Positions 1-10,074 of a stretch of 38,644 bases of DNA are shown one piece after another (position 1 is the stretch's first letter; each line of letters opens with the position of its first letter). This stretch comes from Irineochytrium annulatum (taxonomy: Eukaryota; Chytridiomycota; Chytridiomycetes; Chytridiales; Chytridiaceae), in assembly GCA_027600665.1 (NCBI GenBank), contig JADGJL010000129.1, forward strand, positions 1 through 38,644. Direction: 5' to 3'. Made by a program: the position numbers and the translations under genes. A model generated the notes under the pieces. It worked only from the letters and a program-made list of their open reading frames with translations, did not search any database and was not told the DNA's origin.

Positions 1-1369
1 CCCCCTTGCCAGCCCCCAACGCCCCCGTCGCGTCCCACGTGGGCGCGAAGAACGGCGGGCTCTTGTCATCCACTGCTTCGGTATTCACGAGGTTCCACGC
101 TTCGTCGTCATGCGCCCGGAGCCCCAAGTGCCTCTGTATCGCGTCGGTCGTCCAGGGATCCCATGACGCCGCTTGCGCGTGCGTGTGGGTGGAGTCCATA
201 AATCCGCGCAGGGACCGCATGGCGGCGACGGTCTTCTCGTCCCAGCCGACGTTCGTGGGGCTAAGGGCGTAGCCTGAGTCCGCGGGGGATATGACAGCGT
301 GCGGTATGGGCGGGGGAGAGATGATTTGCTCGGTCGGCATGCTTTGGGCGGCGGGCTCGTGGGAGATGAGGGCAGACGCGGAGGTGTGGACGCCAAGGAA
401 GGGGTGAAGGAAGTCGATGGAGGATTGTTGGATGACGTCAAACGGCGCCGGTGCGGCGGTGGTGTTGAGGTTCGGATCGGAGGAGGAGAGGTGGGATGTG
501 AAATGGTCGTGTATCGCCGGGTTGAGGAGGAAGTCGTCGTGCGGGAGGGTAGATGGATGTTGGTGGTGCACGACGGCGCCCGACGGATCGCAGAACGGCT
601 GCAGAATCGGGAAGTCCATGGCGAAAGGCTCGTTCACGGCGTAAAGATTGTGTTGATGGTGGTGTTGTGGGAACGGGGGTGGTGAGGTCGAGGAGGACTG
701 CATGATGTAGCCCGAGTGATCGTTCAAGTATGCCTGGTCAACCAGGGACCAATCCTCGGTCGTTTGGTTTTGTTGGAAGTCGAGACAGTCCGGGATGGTT
801 ATCGAGTGCGTGAAGTCGTTACCCTGAATGAACTGGGCGACGCGGTGATCCTGCTCGATGATGCTCAAGTGCTGGTGATTTTGCTGCTGCTGCACTCGCT
901 GTTGCTTCCGCGCCTGCTCGCGCGGCGTCGCCCTCCCAGCGACCGTCTTAGTCTGGCTCTGATGAGAGTGAAAGGGCCGCCCCCGCGCTGGCGTGGCTTT
1001 CGAGGTCCGTAGCGAGATAACGGCGTGCTGCAATCTAGGCGTCGCCGAGGCGGACGACAGAAGGGGCGTCGAAAGGGCGGAAGACCGGTTCAACTTGGTT
1101 GGGACGAACGTGTCGAGGCCCTTCTGCTCCATGCGAAGCCGGATCTTCTTGTGCAGCCCGACGCGGACCTGGAGGCGCCGGATCTCGTCTGGCGACATGC
1201 GGGAGGTGTCTGAGACCAGCTCCGGGTTGACCAGCTCGGGCGGAGGGGAGCTGGGTCGCTTCCGGGCGTTCGTCGCAGACCCGGTGGAAGTCGACGACAC
1301 GGTGGCGACGAGCTTCCTGGCGGCCGGAGAGGGCTTCTTTGCGGCCGGGGAGGTGTTAAGGGATGACAT
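1..1369 (-). CDS. Orphan Q/H/P/S-rich protein, partial (3' end beyond window)
   Basis: One uninterrupted reading frame of 456 codons starts at the ATG at 1369-1367 and runs to the left edge without a stop, which is very unlikely by chance. I do not recognise a family. The first 120 residues are Ser/Pro/Ala-rich with a basic helical patch (MSPDEIRRLQVRVGLHKK, about residues 58-75). The middle has glutamine and histidine runs (QQRVQQQQNHQHL; PQHHHQHNL), and the rest is rich in Pro, Ser, His and acidic residues. This composition is typical of intrinsically disordered fungal transcription or chromatin regulators, but no DNA-binding domain is visible in the part seen; that role is inference only. 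It diverges from POP3 with 228 bp between the two start codons. Confidence 0.72.
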   Translation of the reverse strand, partial: MSSLNTSPAAKKPSPAARKLVATVSSTSTGSATNARKRPSSPPPELVNPELVSDTSRMSPDEIRRLQVRVGLHKKIRLRMEQKGLDTFVPTKLNRSSALSTPLLSSASATPRLQHAVISLRTSKATPARGRPFHSHQSQTKTVAGRATPREQARKQQRVQQQQNHQHLSIIEQDHRVAQFIQGNDFTHSITIPDCLDFQQNQTTEDWSLVDQAYLNDHSGYIMQSSSTSPPPFPQHHHQHNLYAVNEPFAMDFPILQPFCDPSGAVVHHQHPSTLPHDDFLLNPAIHDHFTSHLSSSDPNLNTTAAPAPFDVIQQSSIDFLHPFLGVHTSASALISHEPAAQSMPTEQIISPPPIPHAVISPADSGYALSPTNVGWDEKTVAAMRSLRGFMDSTHTHAQAASWDPWTTDAIQRHLGLRAHDDEAWNLVNTEAVDDKSPPFFAPTWDATGALGAGKG

Positions 1370-1597
1370 CGTTGACGGCTGAGAAGGGGATGGCGGTTAA
1401 TGGTGGTCGCGAAGGATTTGGTCGGGCACAGTATCTCGGCCAGTAATGATAGAACCGGAGGAAGCACTGTGTCTCTCGCATCCGCTCTAGTAGCTCCATG
1501 GAAGCGTTCCTCACGCTTCGATCACTTCCGCGATTCGACCTCATCCTGAAACTCAAACCCGGTCGTCAAATCACGCTGCTCTCCATTTTTGGACGCG
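1370..1597. promoter_or_regulatory. Divergent intergenic region between orphan gene and POP3
   Basis: These 228 bases separate two oppositely directed start codons and must carry both promoters. I see no TATA box or other clear element. Confidence 0.4.
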
Positions 1598-3021
1598 ATG
1601 GATTCTTCGTTGAATGAGGCGAAGAAGATGGTGAAAGTTCCCGCGGCTCAAGGCCGTCCCGAGAAACAGAAGAGGGATCCGAAGCTAAATGTCGAGAAGG
1701 AGTGGACTGGGAGAATCGAGCTGAAGCATACCCTGGATTCACCGTATACTTATAAATGGTGAAATTTCCTTATTTTCATCGAGTTATGTTTTTGCTCATT
1801 TTTTCCTGGCTTTTGCGTCTTTATTTTTTTTTGGTTGTTCATCACAGCCAAGCCGTATTGGCCCTGTTAACCGTTTAATAGGCCAATTTTGGCCGAGGAG
1901 GACAACGAGAAACTTCTGACGGAGCTATGCCAGTAGGGCTCCCTTCAAACGTTAAATTTACTAAGAAGCTTTATTTAGAGTCTTTGAGCCGGTCGGCCGA
2001 GTTCAACATGCCGTGGCAGAGTTACGGTCGCTGGCTGCAGTGAATCGCAACAAGCGGAAGCGGGTAGAGGAGACAACGAAAGCAAAGGAGGTGGCGCAGC
2101 ATGTGCTGGATGCCATTGATGAAACGACGCTCGACATCGATGCGCGGATGCGACTGAAGAAGGAGCAGAAGAAACAGGAGAGGCAGAAGGTAGCTACAGG
2201 TTGCTTAATCTTTCAAAATTATTTTTGGTCCTTTCGCACTATGTCTTCTGACTTTCTTTGTACTAACCTTTCTGTGTACTAACAGAAACGGAAGACGGAC
2301 ACCGCCCAACCCAATACCGCCATCGTCTCGATGCCCGCCCGAGCCTCGCAAATGCCCGTCGAGCCCTCACCTCAGCCCCCTACAATCGCCCCCGAAGTCC
2401 CCTTGATCCTCTCCTCCCTTATCCTCGGCGTCAACAAAATTACTACCACCCTAGAGCGCATCATCGTGTCCCCAACCTCGTCCACCATACCCGCGCGGCT
2501 AATCATCTTCATCTGCCGTGACGACGTCGGACCGCCACATTTATATGCGCACCTGCCGACCACGGCGGAGGTCGCGTCCTTGCGCAAAGGGGATCTGGAA
2601 GGAGTCGGGAGGAGGTATGTCGTGTGCCCGTTGATGGAGGGCGCCGAGGGTAGGGTGTGTGAGGCTTTGGGGGTGAAGCGGTTGGTTGCCTTCGCGGTCA
2701 AGGTATGATAATTCGTTTCGATGTCGACTGTCTTCCTTCTGAAACTGCAAAACTTTGCGTCGCCAGGCGAATTCTTTACATTTTGCATCCATCGCCGAAT
2801 TGGTGCAGCGTGTCCTCAAGCCGTGCAAGATGCCGTGGCTGGCGGCTTGCAAGCCCGTGCCGGGGCCGCACGTGACCGCATATCGGCCGACGAGGATCAA
2901 GACGTTGAAGGTGAAAGTTGGGAGGCGGGTTAAGGGGGATGGAAAGGGGAAGCGGAAGCAGGTGGCGGATATAAGAGGGAAGGATGAGGTGGGGGAGGAG
3001 GAAGACGGGGAAGTAAAGTAG
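1598..3021 (+). CDS. POP3: RNase P/MRP protein subunit Pop3-like (L7Ae-type fold)
   Basis: Predicted protein of 364 residues, in exons 1598-1758, 1882-1932, 1979-2189, 2286-2702 and 2767-3021. All introns are GT-AG and the frame is kept throughout. Pop3 (Rpp38-related) binds the RNA of RNase P and RNase MRP, the nuclear enzymes that process tRNA and rRNA precursors. Family marks are a basic N-terminus, a PVGRVQ stretch at the third exon start, LILSSLILGVNKITTTLE, then RLIIFICRDDVGPPHLYAHLP and the EALGVKRLVAFAVK strand, the usual order in fungal Pop3. The linker is Lys/Glu-rich (about residues 90-135) and the tail is a Lys-rich nuclear-type sequence. The second intron (1933-1978) is only 46 bp. 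Identification is from remembered family motifs. Confidence 0.72.
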
Positions 3022-3279
3022 TAAATGTGATGTTTTATTGCTGACGGAGTTGGTTACTGTGTCGTTATACCATCAATATAGTACCACGTTACTTAACATC
3101 AACCTCTCGCGGGCCATATTATAATGTCGCCACACTAGGCCGACAAAGTTGATTTCTCTTTTTTTCAAAGTTGGTTTCTCTTTTTTTTCCAATTGATGAT
3201 CTCAGAGGCACAAACAGTCACCGGGACCAACATCCTACTTCCGAATCCGAGTTCAGTTCCTTCCCAAAATGTAAACACA

Positions 3280-3892
3280 TCACATGTACACAGTCGTATA
3301 GCCCTCCGGGTTCTGCCCCCTCTTGCTCAAAATCGCCATCTCCACCGCGGCCTGCGCCCAATCAATCGCATGGTTATGCCCGCCTTCCTTCAACCCGCTC
3401 CTGCTTAATGCCTGCTCCTCCGTCAGACAAGTTAACACTCCAAAAATCACGGGGACGCTCTCATCCAGGCCGACCCTCATCAGACCCTGGGTGGTGGCGT
3501 CGGCGATATACTCAAAGTGCATGGTCTCGCCCTTGATGAGGACGCCAATCGCGATGGCGGCGTCGTATTTCGGGTGGGCGTATTTGAGGAGAGACTGGAC
3601 GGCGATTGGGAGCTCATAGGAGCCCGGGACAGACTGGATGGTGATCTTGTCGGCGGGGACTTTGAGGGACTTGAGGGTCTCGACGGCTTTGTTGGTCAGG
3701 GAGTCGACGATAGGGGAGTTCCAGCGGGTGTGGACTGTGATCAACGTGGGGAGGTTAGCGTTCCCAGCAAGAATGCTATGCTGGCGATCAGGCGGGGATA
3801 ACTGCCATCTGACAATACATACCGATAAGGATTCGGAGGCCGGTGCCATCGAGCTGGGATGCCGGCAGCGAGACGACTCCTTGGTGGGGCAT
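3280..3892 (-). CDS. RIB4: 6,7-dimethyl-8-ribityllumazine synthase
   Basis: Joins 3892-3823 and 3734-3280 across an 88 bp intron (3735-3822) to give 174 residues, normal for the family. The enzyme condenses ribitylamino-uracil with dihydroxybutanone phosphate to lumazine, the penultimate step of riboflavin synthesis. The join restores the diagnostic N-terminus LDGTGLRILIVHTRWN (substrate-binding Trp28). GSYELP (61-66), IGVLIKGETMHFEYI with the catalytic-region His96, and GVLTCLTEEQAL followed by GHNHAIDWAQAAVEM are all present. An in-frame ATG inside exon 1 (at 3849) reads straight into the intron and would lose the conserved start, so 3892 is preferred. It converges with POP3 (258 bp between stops). 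No riboswitch is seen. Confidence 0.95.
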
Positions 3893-4061
3893 TCTTCAAA
3901 TCGGACAAGGTGGACGCGTATTTTGTCAAGCTCGAAAGGGACTCTCGCGATTCACGCACGCTTTTCGATTACGCGGCTTTAACGATTGCTGTCCGTTGTA
4001 CTATATTATTTATCGTTTATGACGACCTCGCCCAAATCGATGCGAACCCCGATTGCGACAA

Positions 4062-6260
4062 TCAGCCTTGCATCGACATTTTCAGCATCTGCATGACCAT
4101 CCCCTCCTCCTCCTTAAACCTTTTCGCATCCATTTGCCCCAACAGCTCTTTTGCTTCCGGCATCTTGCCAACAACGGTCGCGAAGCCCACCCGCTCTTTC
4201 ACTAGCGCCGTCAATATCCCGACCCCTAGTATCCACAACTCTCTGATTTCTTCATCACCCTCCTCATCGAACCCACGAGCCTTCCAGAGCGCTAAAAACG
4301 TGACGGCCAACTTGAGCCCGCCCATCGCATCGACTGCCGAGAAGCGCTCCAGAAACACGACCTTCAACCCGATCAGGACGACCTTGCCGATAAACGTTGC
4401 CTTCTTTCGCCAATCTCGTTCCAGATCGAACAAGGTCATCAAAACCGGCAGCTTCTTCTGAATGATTGTTGAGCAGCCCAACTCGTCCGACACGACGCAG
4501 TTCACAAGGCAGTCGAGTAGCGGCTCTTTCTCCATCCAGCTCTGGTCTTCGTCACCAGGTTTCGCTTCACCGTCCACCGGCTCGAACCAGTCCAGAATCA
4601 GTTCAAGTCCACCAAGCTCGACGAGGGCTGGTCGTAGGTGGCCATCAGCGCTCAAATTCGACCACGCCGGCCCAAGTCCGGCGCGAATGTACATCCCCTT
4701 TCCGTTCTCCCGATCAATGCGATCGAGCGTCCCGACGGCGGCTACGAGCGCCGGCATGGCCGCTTGTAGCTCCTTGACGGGGTACTCCGACTCCTCCCCA
4801 ATCCATGACAACAAGCACCGCACAACAGCTCTCACGATCTGGTTCCCGAGTGCCGTGTCCCCGTCCGGCGGATGTTCCTTCACATGCTCGCAGCGGTCTA
4901 CGAGGTTCTCGAGCATTGCGATAAATGTCTCCGACATGGCGCCCCGCAACTTAAGGACCACGTCGCCGACGGCGATGGTGCCCGCCGCCGCCTTCCCCAT
5001 CAAAGACCCGGACCCCTCGACGAGCCTCGTGAGCTCATCCTCGTTCGCGACGAGGGACTGGATCGTCATCTCGAGAATGGCGAGGCACGCTAACAGAACG
5101 TCCTCGGAGCTCCGAAAATTTTCGGCGTTGAACTCCTCCAGGCGGACGCGGATCTCGGCGCAGGCGAGGTGGACGAGGATGAGGGTAAACTGGTTGCTGT
5201 CCTTCTCGGGCACATGGGGGAAGAGGAATGTTGGGCCCACGATATCGAGCGTAAGAGACGCGATGATAAAGCAGCGGTCACGTTCTTGTTGACCTTCCTT
5301 TTGTCAGCCGAATTGAATTTAAAATTCGACCAACAAACCTAGCTTCGTTTGAAAGATCTGTCGCAGCCCGTTCCTCACTGATCGTACCCAAGTATCGCCC
5401 TTTGATGAAGCCAACTGCGTACCGTCTGGCAACCGGTCGAGGATTAAAAGCAGTCTCCCAAGCACATCGACTGCCAGGAACTTCAGCTCCGACTGACTCA
5501 AATCGACGACTTCCGCGACTGATTTCACCGCTCCAAGAACCAACTCAGATGAAGAATGCTCCACCTCTAGCGACCGCGAGGATATAACCTGCATGCACCG
5601 CATCGCGAGATGTTGCACCGGTACGTTACCCTTTGAGAGGAAGTACGAGAACAACTCGAGCGCGTCCAGACTAAATAGCGGTTGAGCGTCCGGTATGGGC
5701 GCGACTGACATGATGGCGAGGAACGACTGCAGGAGCGTGGTATGGACGTCCGCGTATTCTTTGTCCCTTTGGCGATATTAAAACAAGAAACATTCGAATC
5801 CGGACACTAACCCTTTATGCCGCATCAATAGTGCCACCAGTGACGAAAGCTTGTCCAGCACTTGAGGACTGCACATGAACTCTTCCAACCCGCAAAATGA
5901 GGCCCAGATATCCACGGCGATCGAATGGAGCGACAGGAGAGACAACGGATCGTCCCGCGACGACTCCGCGGCAGCATTTGAAGCGGAGTCAGTGATGATA
6001 AGCCGCTTGATGAATGCGAAGTTCATCTTCTCAAAGATGTAGTGCAAGACCTCGCGCGGACAGTTGGACGGGTCCGGCACTAGGCGAGGGAGGATGACGA
6101 GCCCGCAGAACTTGGTCTCGTCCGGGTTCGCCGGGTTCAGCAGGGCCATGCATGCTGCAAGCTGCTCATTGACCGTTGGGGTTGTCGACTCCATGTGAAT
6201 AGAAAGACCGAAACTCGGCTCCATTTGCTTCACGAGATCAGTTCCCTTACATTCTCCCAT
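4062..6260 (-). CDS. NCDN: Neurochondrin-family armadillo-like protein
   Basis: Three exons (6260-5812, 5766-5339, 5293-4062) separated by two 45 bp introns encode 702 residues, close to the roughly 730 of animal neurochondrin. The fold expected is all-helical ARM/HEAT repeats. The sequence shows repeated Leu-rich helices, for example NEQLAACMALLNP near the start followed by KFCGLVILPRLV, the central HLAMRCMQVISSR, and RDRCFIIASLTLDIVGPTFL at the exon 2/3 join followed by an EIRVRLEE helix, the usual neurochondrin order. In animals it acts in neuronal signalling; the role in fungi is not known to me. The start may instead be Met13 (6224) or Met23, since the first ATG is one base from the likely PEX11 start. 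Family assignment is from pattern memory. Confidence 0.72.
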
Positions 6261-6261
6261 T

Positions 6262-7204
6262 ATGAGGCTGGAGAAGGTGGGATTGCGAGCACGAGTTGCG
6301 ATGAGGACGGCGGGCTGGTATCTGCGTTGATGCGGATCATTGCGTTGGGGAGTGAAACACGCGAAATGAAATACTAACAGCTCGATCCAACGCCTCTCAG
6401 CTTACCCGGTTCCTCAATTCGGTCCGCGGCACCGACAAGGTGTTCATGGTGGTCCAATACGCCTCCAAGATCATCATCTGGCATCTTAAAAAGCGCGACC
6501 CGGCCTCGGACCTGGCAACCCGCATCGGCAACCTCGCGAGCCCCGTGTCCGACTTCCGCATCCTCCTGCGCTACTACGGCCTCCTGCCCTTAATTCAATG
6601 GATAATGTTCTCGGAGGCGAACCCGCCGCCGACGGCCACTCTTCGATTCCTGTACCGCGCCCAGAACCTCGTCAATCTCGCTTACTACCCGCTCGAGCAC
6701 ATCTGGTGGCTCGGCGCGCACCAGATCATCAAAATCGAGGAGAAGACGCTTAACAAGATTGGGATCTGGTCTTGTCGCTTCTGGGCGGCGTACGTTAGTA
6801 CCCCCTTGATTTAGTCGACATTACGTTGTACTTAAGTTTTGTACATTTTAGGTTGTGCTCTACTTCTTTCAGCTTTACCAGGAGGCCGGCATCGCGGCGA
6901 AGAAGTCGCGTGCGCTTCTTGACAGAGCGCGAAAGGGGGAGGATCCTGACCTGCTGAAGGCCGATCAGAAGCGCATTGCGGAGGAGGTGGATGGGATCAT
7001 GGTGAACACAATCATCAACGCCGCATATTTCCCGCTGACAGTGCACTGGGTGGGTTTCCATCTCCGTCGTGATGTTGCGTTTGGTTTGCTAACCCTGGTA
7101 CGTTTTAGAGCTTGGAAAACTCATCGTTCCCTGACATTGGCGTCGGGATTTGTGGGACCGTGGCCGCGCTTTTCCAGCTTCAGGCGGCGTGGAAAGCGAC
7201 GTGA
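6262..7204 (+). CDS. PEX11: Peroxisomal membrane protein PEX11 family
   Basis: Exons 6262-6276 (tentative), 6401-6793, 6852-7049 and 7109-7204 give 233 residues, the usual PEX11 size. PEX11 proteins bend and elongate the peroxisomal membrane to drive proliferation and fission. Evidence is the N-terminal LTRFLNSVRGTDKVFMVVQY helix, the equivalent of the family's GRDK..R..QY amphipathic helix. FRILLRYYGLLPLIQW follows, then a tryptophan-rich segment (YYPLEHIWWLGAH), a Lys/Arg-rich loop and a C-terminal membrane helix ending FQLQAAWKAT. The acceptor at 6400 is preceded by a perfect TACTAAC branch site (6372-6378). The 15 bp first exon (MRLEK) is the only in-frame ATG plus donor I could fit and is the weakest part. 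PEX11 subtype is not resolved. Confidence 0.75.
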
Positions 7205-9183
7205 TTGATGTTTCGGATCATGGGTACTTCATTGTAATAAATCGCGGTTAAACGAAACAGTCGCTCTGGAAAAGCGTGATGTTGTTTTTCTTTCCTTCTT
7301 CAAAAACGCTTCCTCGAGTTAGAAAAAGCTTAGAGGGACCTATCGCACACATTCAGCAGTGTCCGTTACAAAGGTAAACGTATACCTTTATATTTTCTGT
7401 CATGGAAGGATGCACCCTCATTTAGATATTAAACTGGAGATCTTTTTGGATGGTAGGTTGTTGCAACGGGCGAGGTGAAACAAGTCTCCTCCCGAGCTGT
7501 TAGTCAGTGCACCCAGTTCCTCCTTCAAGCTGGTGCGTTCTTTAAGACGTTCGTCAGTATGCTTCCGCTTTCTCCTCCAGCTGGCGCATTACACGTCATC
7601 CTTCCTTCGTGTGCGCTCCTCAAATCGATCCTTCTTAAACGCCATCTTTTACATGCCATTGCAGAGGCTGCAGTCGGCTTAATGTGGTCTGGCGAAGCCA
7701 CTGATCAGTGCCTTCGCCTCCCCGGATTAAAGCGCGCGCCATAGCCAACCTGCACCGCTTTTTGATAAGGTTTGGATGGTATTTACCGCCTGCTGCGAGA
7801 ACGTCACGAGAGCAGAACTTCTGGTGGCAGGCCGCGGCGCGTCCGTCTTGTCTTGTCCACCAAGAGGCAGCGGATAGCGCAGATAAAGAAGAAGAGGAGC
7901 GCGATGACGACGAACACTTGCCGTCTACCAGGAAGCGGATGGCGATTCTTGGCTCGATTTGTGCGGTCAGATGCCGCTCGTCAACAGGGACCCTCTTGGA
8001 CGGTCATGCCCGAACGCCTTCTGCCATGTTGCTGAAGGAATTTGCTGTGGAGGCGCGGCTCGGCGAACCACGGCGGTGTCCCCGACATGTTGGTCTGACG
8101 AGCTCGGGGGAGATGTGTCCGGAAGAAGCTTTGATACGGCCGATGGGTCGGAAGATGAGCTCGATCAAGATATCGACGTTCCCCCCATCAACGACGGCCG
8201 GAGATGGGGTGCTGTCGGAATTCATTGCGAAATGATGTGACAAGATGAGAGGGAAGAATTAAATGCCTTCGCGTTAAAAAAGGGTGCAGAGGACATCGAC
8301 GCCGTCGGACAATACTCAGCGACAACGGGGCGTACAACATATCGACGGCGCGGGTGGTGAGCGCTGTAACCAGCTTGACATACCTCATCTTCGGCGTCCA
8401 CAACGGTATGACCTTAATCTGAGGCCGGCTGCTCGCATCGCGGTCAACCCTGGTCAATGTTGACCTCCAAGTTGACGAGGAGAAGGACCCGAGCTACGAT
8501 AGGACTATGAGTACGGATGGAATGTGCTGCAAGGCATTCAGCAACGCACATTAATGGCCTAAGAAGCAATTGGTGAGGTTTGTCTCTTAACCTTTGCGGC
8601 GAAGTTGAATTAAAACACCACCGTATTTTGTACGTGGACTATGTTAGTCGCCTTACTTCCTCTTCACGGCTTGAAAATAAACGTTGTTACGTTAGACGTT
8701 GCGTTGTGTGAAAATGCCAGGTCGTGTTAATTTAATTAACGTTCTTCATCGTTTTGCCCTCATTTTACTCATTAGTGTTGCTGCGGATTTTATTATCCCG
8801 CTTTCCGACGTAATGTTATTCCAATGAGATACTTTGCACGGGAGGTGTATTGATGCAAACAAGAAATCCGCCTGGAAAGAAAAAGCAGCGTCATGGGCAA
8901 GCATGAGAACCAAAGTCATCGTTGAAAAAATAACTGCATACGATGAGGCTATCTGCTTTGTCGTCTGCTGTCACATTCCTCAGTTCCTATCCAGATTGCG
9001 ATTGTTTCATCTTGGTTATTTTGAACACTACAAGGGTCTGACACACCGTCTCACTATCTCAAACGGTCTGAGCCGTTGCACGAAACGGAGCGGAGCAACC
9101 GCGCGATCGGGGCCGCCGCACTTTTAAGAGCTCCACCTTGTTCTTCAGTGCCAACCCACCTCGTCCAAACAGCTGCATTCACA
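7205..9183. other. Gene-poor stretch, no convincing gene
   Basis: Nearly 2 kb with no recognisable protein, RNA gene or repeat beyond a short 3' UTR at its start. Overlapping open frames occur on both strands between about 7420 and 8460. One plus frame at 7959-8240 encodes an acidic stretch (DGSEDELDQDIDVPP), and minus frames at 8004-8243 and 8188-8457 are also open. None has a credible start, splice pattern or family motif. From about 8460 to 9060 the DNA is more AT-rich, with frequent stops in all frames. It could be intergenic DNA, a decayed gene or a fast-evolving orphan gene; I cannot decide. Confidence 0.5.
7236..7241 (+). terminator. Polyadenylation signal for PEX11
   Basis: A canonical AATAAA lies 32 bases after the PEX11 stop codon. 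Downstream sequence is T-rich, as expected for a 3' processing site. Confidence 0.5.
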
Positions 9184-9687
9184 ATGGCCACCGCCACGCC
9201 CTCCCGCCGCCGCCTCTCCCTCGCGCACCTCGTCCTTCCTTCCTTCCCCTCGTCTTTGCGGCCAATCATGACCGTAGCCGCCGAGACGATGAGTCCATCC
9301 TCGACGAACGTCCCGGCCGAGTACATCGCCACACCGACGCCTAAGACGCCCAAGTCCTCGACGACGCCTAGGACGGCCCGTCGCCCCTCCTTTGCCGGGT
9401 TCTCTTTCCCGTTCCCGAATTTTGCGACATCGAGGGACGCCAAGGACAAGGAACTGAAGGGGGTGGAGGAGACCGTCGCTGAAGCGGGTGGAACCCCCGT
9501 GGCGGTCAGGAAGCCTGTCGCGGTCGTCGCGAGAAAAGTCCCCAATCTATCGTGGATGGAGATGTTGACGGGCGGCGCTGGCGGAAGGACGCCTGACGAG
9601 AGTGGAATGAACGATGGAGTGATGAGGCCGACGAACCCGCCGCCGGATCATCCGAGGAATGTCGAAACCCTGCTGTCTTGGAGGTGA
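9184..9687 (+). CDS. Small Ser/Thr/Pro-rich hypothetical protein
   Basis: A single-exon frame of 167 residues from the ATG at 9184; the frame is open upstream to 9076 but 9184 has a good context (CACAATGGC). I recognise no family. It begins with a basic Arg/Ser segment (ATPSRRRLSLAHLVLPSF), then a Thr/Pro-rich low-complexity part (TPTPKTPKSSTTPRTARR) and an aromatic patch (FAGFSFPFPNF). A short acidic helix, a NLSWMEMLTGGAGG motif and a Pro/Asp-rich tail follow. Repeated S/T-P and R-x-x-S sites suggest a phosphorylated disordered protein (inference). Wobble positions are C/G-rich as in the neighbouring genes, which supports real coding. Confidence 0.55.
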   Translation: MATATPSRRRLSLAHLVLPSFPSSLRPIMTVAAETMSPSSTNVPAEYIATPTPKTPKSSTTPRTARRPSFAGFSFPFPNFATSRDAKDKELKGVEETVAEAGGTPVAVRKPVAVVARKVPNLSWMEMLTGGAGGRTPDESGMNDGVMRPTNPPPDHPRNVETLLSWR

Positions 9688-10074
9688 ACGAGAGCGACAC
9701 GGTGCGGGTATATGTACATAAGGGCTTGAGTGTATGGAGAAGTGTATTTCGATGCTGCCGTCGAGCGTTGTTATAGTGCTTTTTACCGCTTTTACTTTTC
9801 GTTTCGTTTCTGGGCTTATCTGTTGTCTCAACGAGCTTACTCTTGTCGTTTTACTCCTTGTTCTTATTCACGTTAAACATCACCACATACCCATTTGGTT
9901 ACATCAAACCCATATGCAATATAGATTTTTCCTTTCATTCGTCTGTTGTTGAAGCCAACGGCACCAGTCCTGACGCCCCTCTTATTTACATATTTTTCTT
10001 GTTCTTGCGTTGAAACTCGATGGTTTTAATCAATAGGTGGCTTGCTCGTTGTTTCAGCTTCGAATTAGACAAAA
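9688..10074. other. Intergenic, 3' of small protein and 5' of GCP5
   Basis: 387 bases, T-rich and with many stops. It must hold the 3' end of the small protein gene and the GCP5 promoter. I see no defined element. Confidence 0.5.

Noticed and set aside
7370..7389. Inverted repeat AAAGGTA / TACCTTT with a 6-base loop
   Set aside because: Too short and AT-rich to call a terminator or regulatory hairpin in a eukaryote.
7418..7588. Minus frame with a charged helical stretch (RKRKHTDERLKERTSLKEEL)
   Set aside because: Only 57 codons between stops, no ATG and no splice partner found; it could be part of a decayed gene but is not supportable.
7708..8235. 175-codon plus frame in the gene-poor island
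   Set aside because: Composition is not protein-like across its length, no motif is recognisable, and other frames on both strands are equally open.
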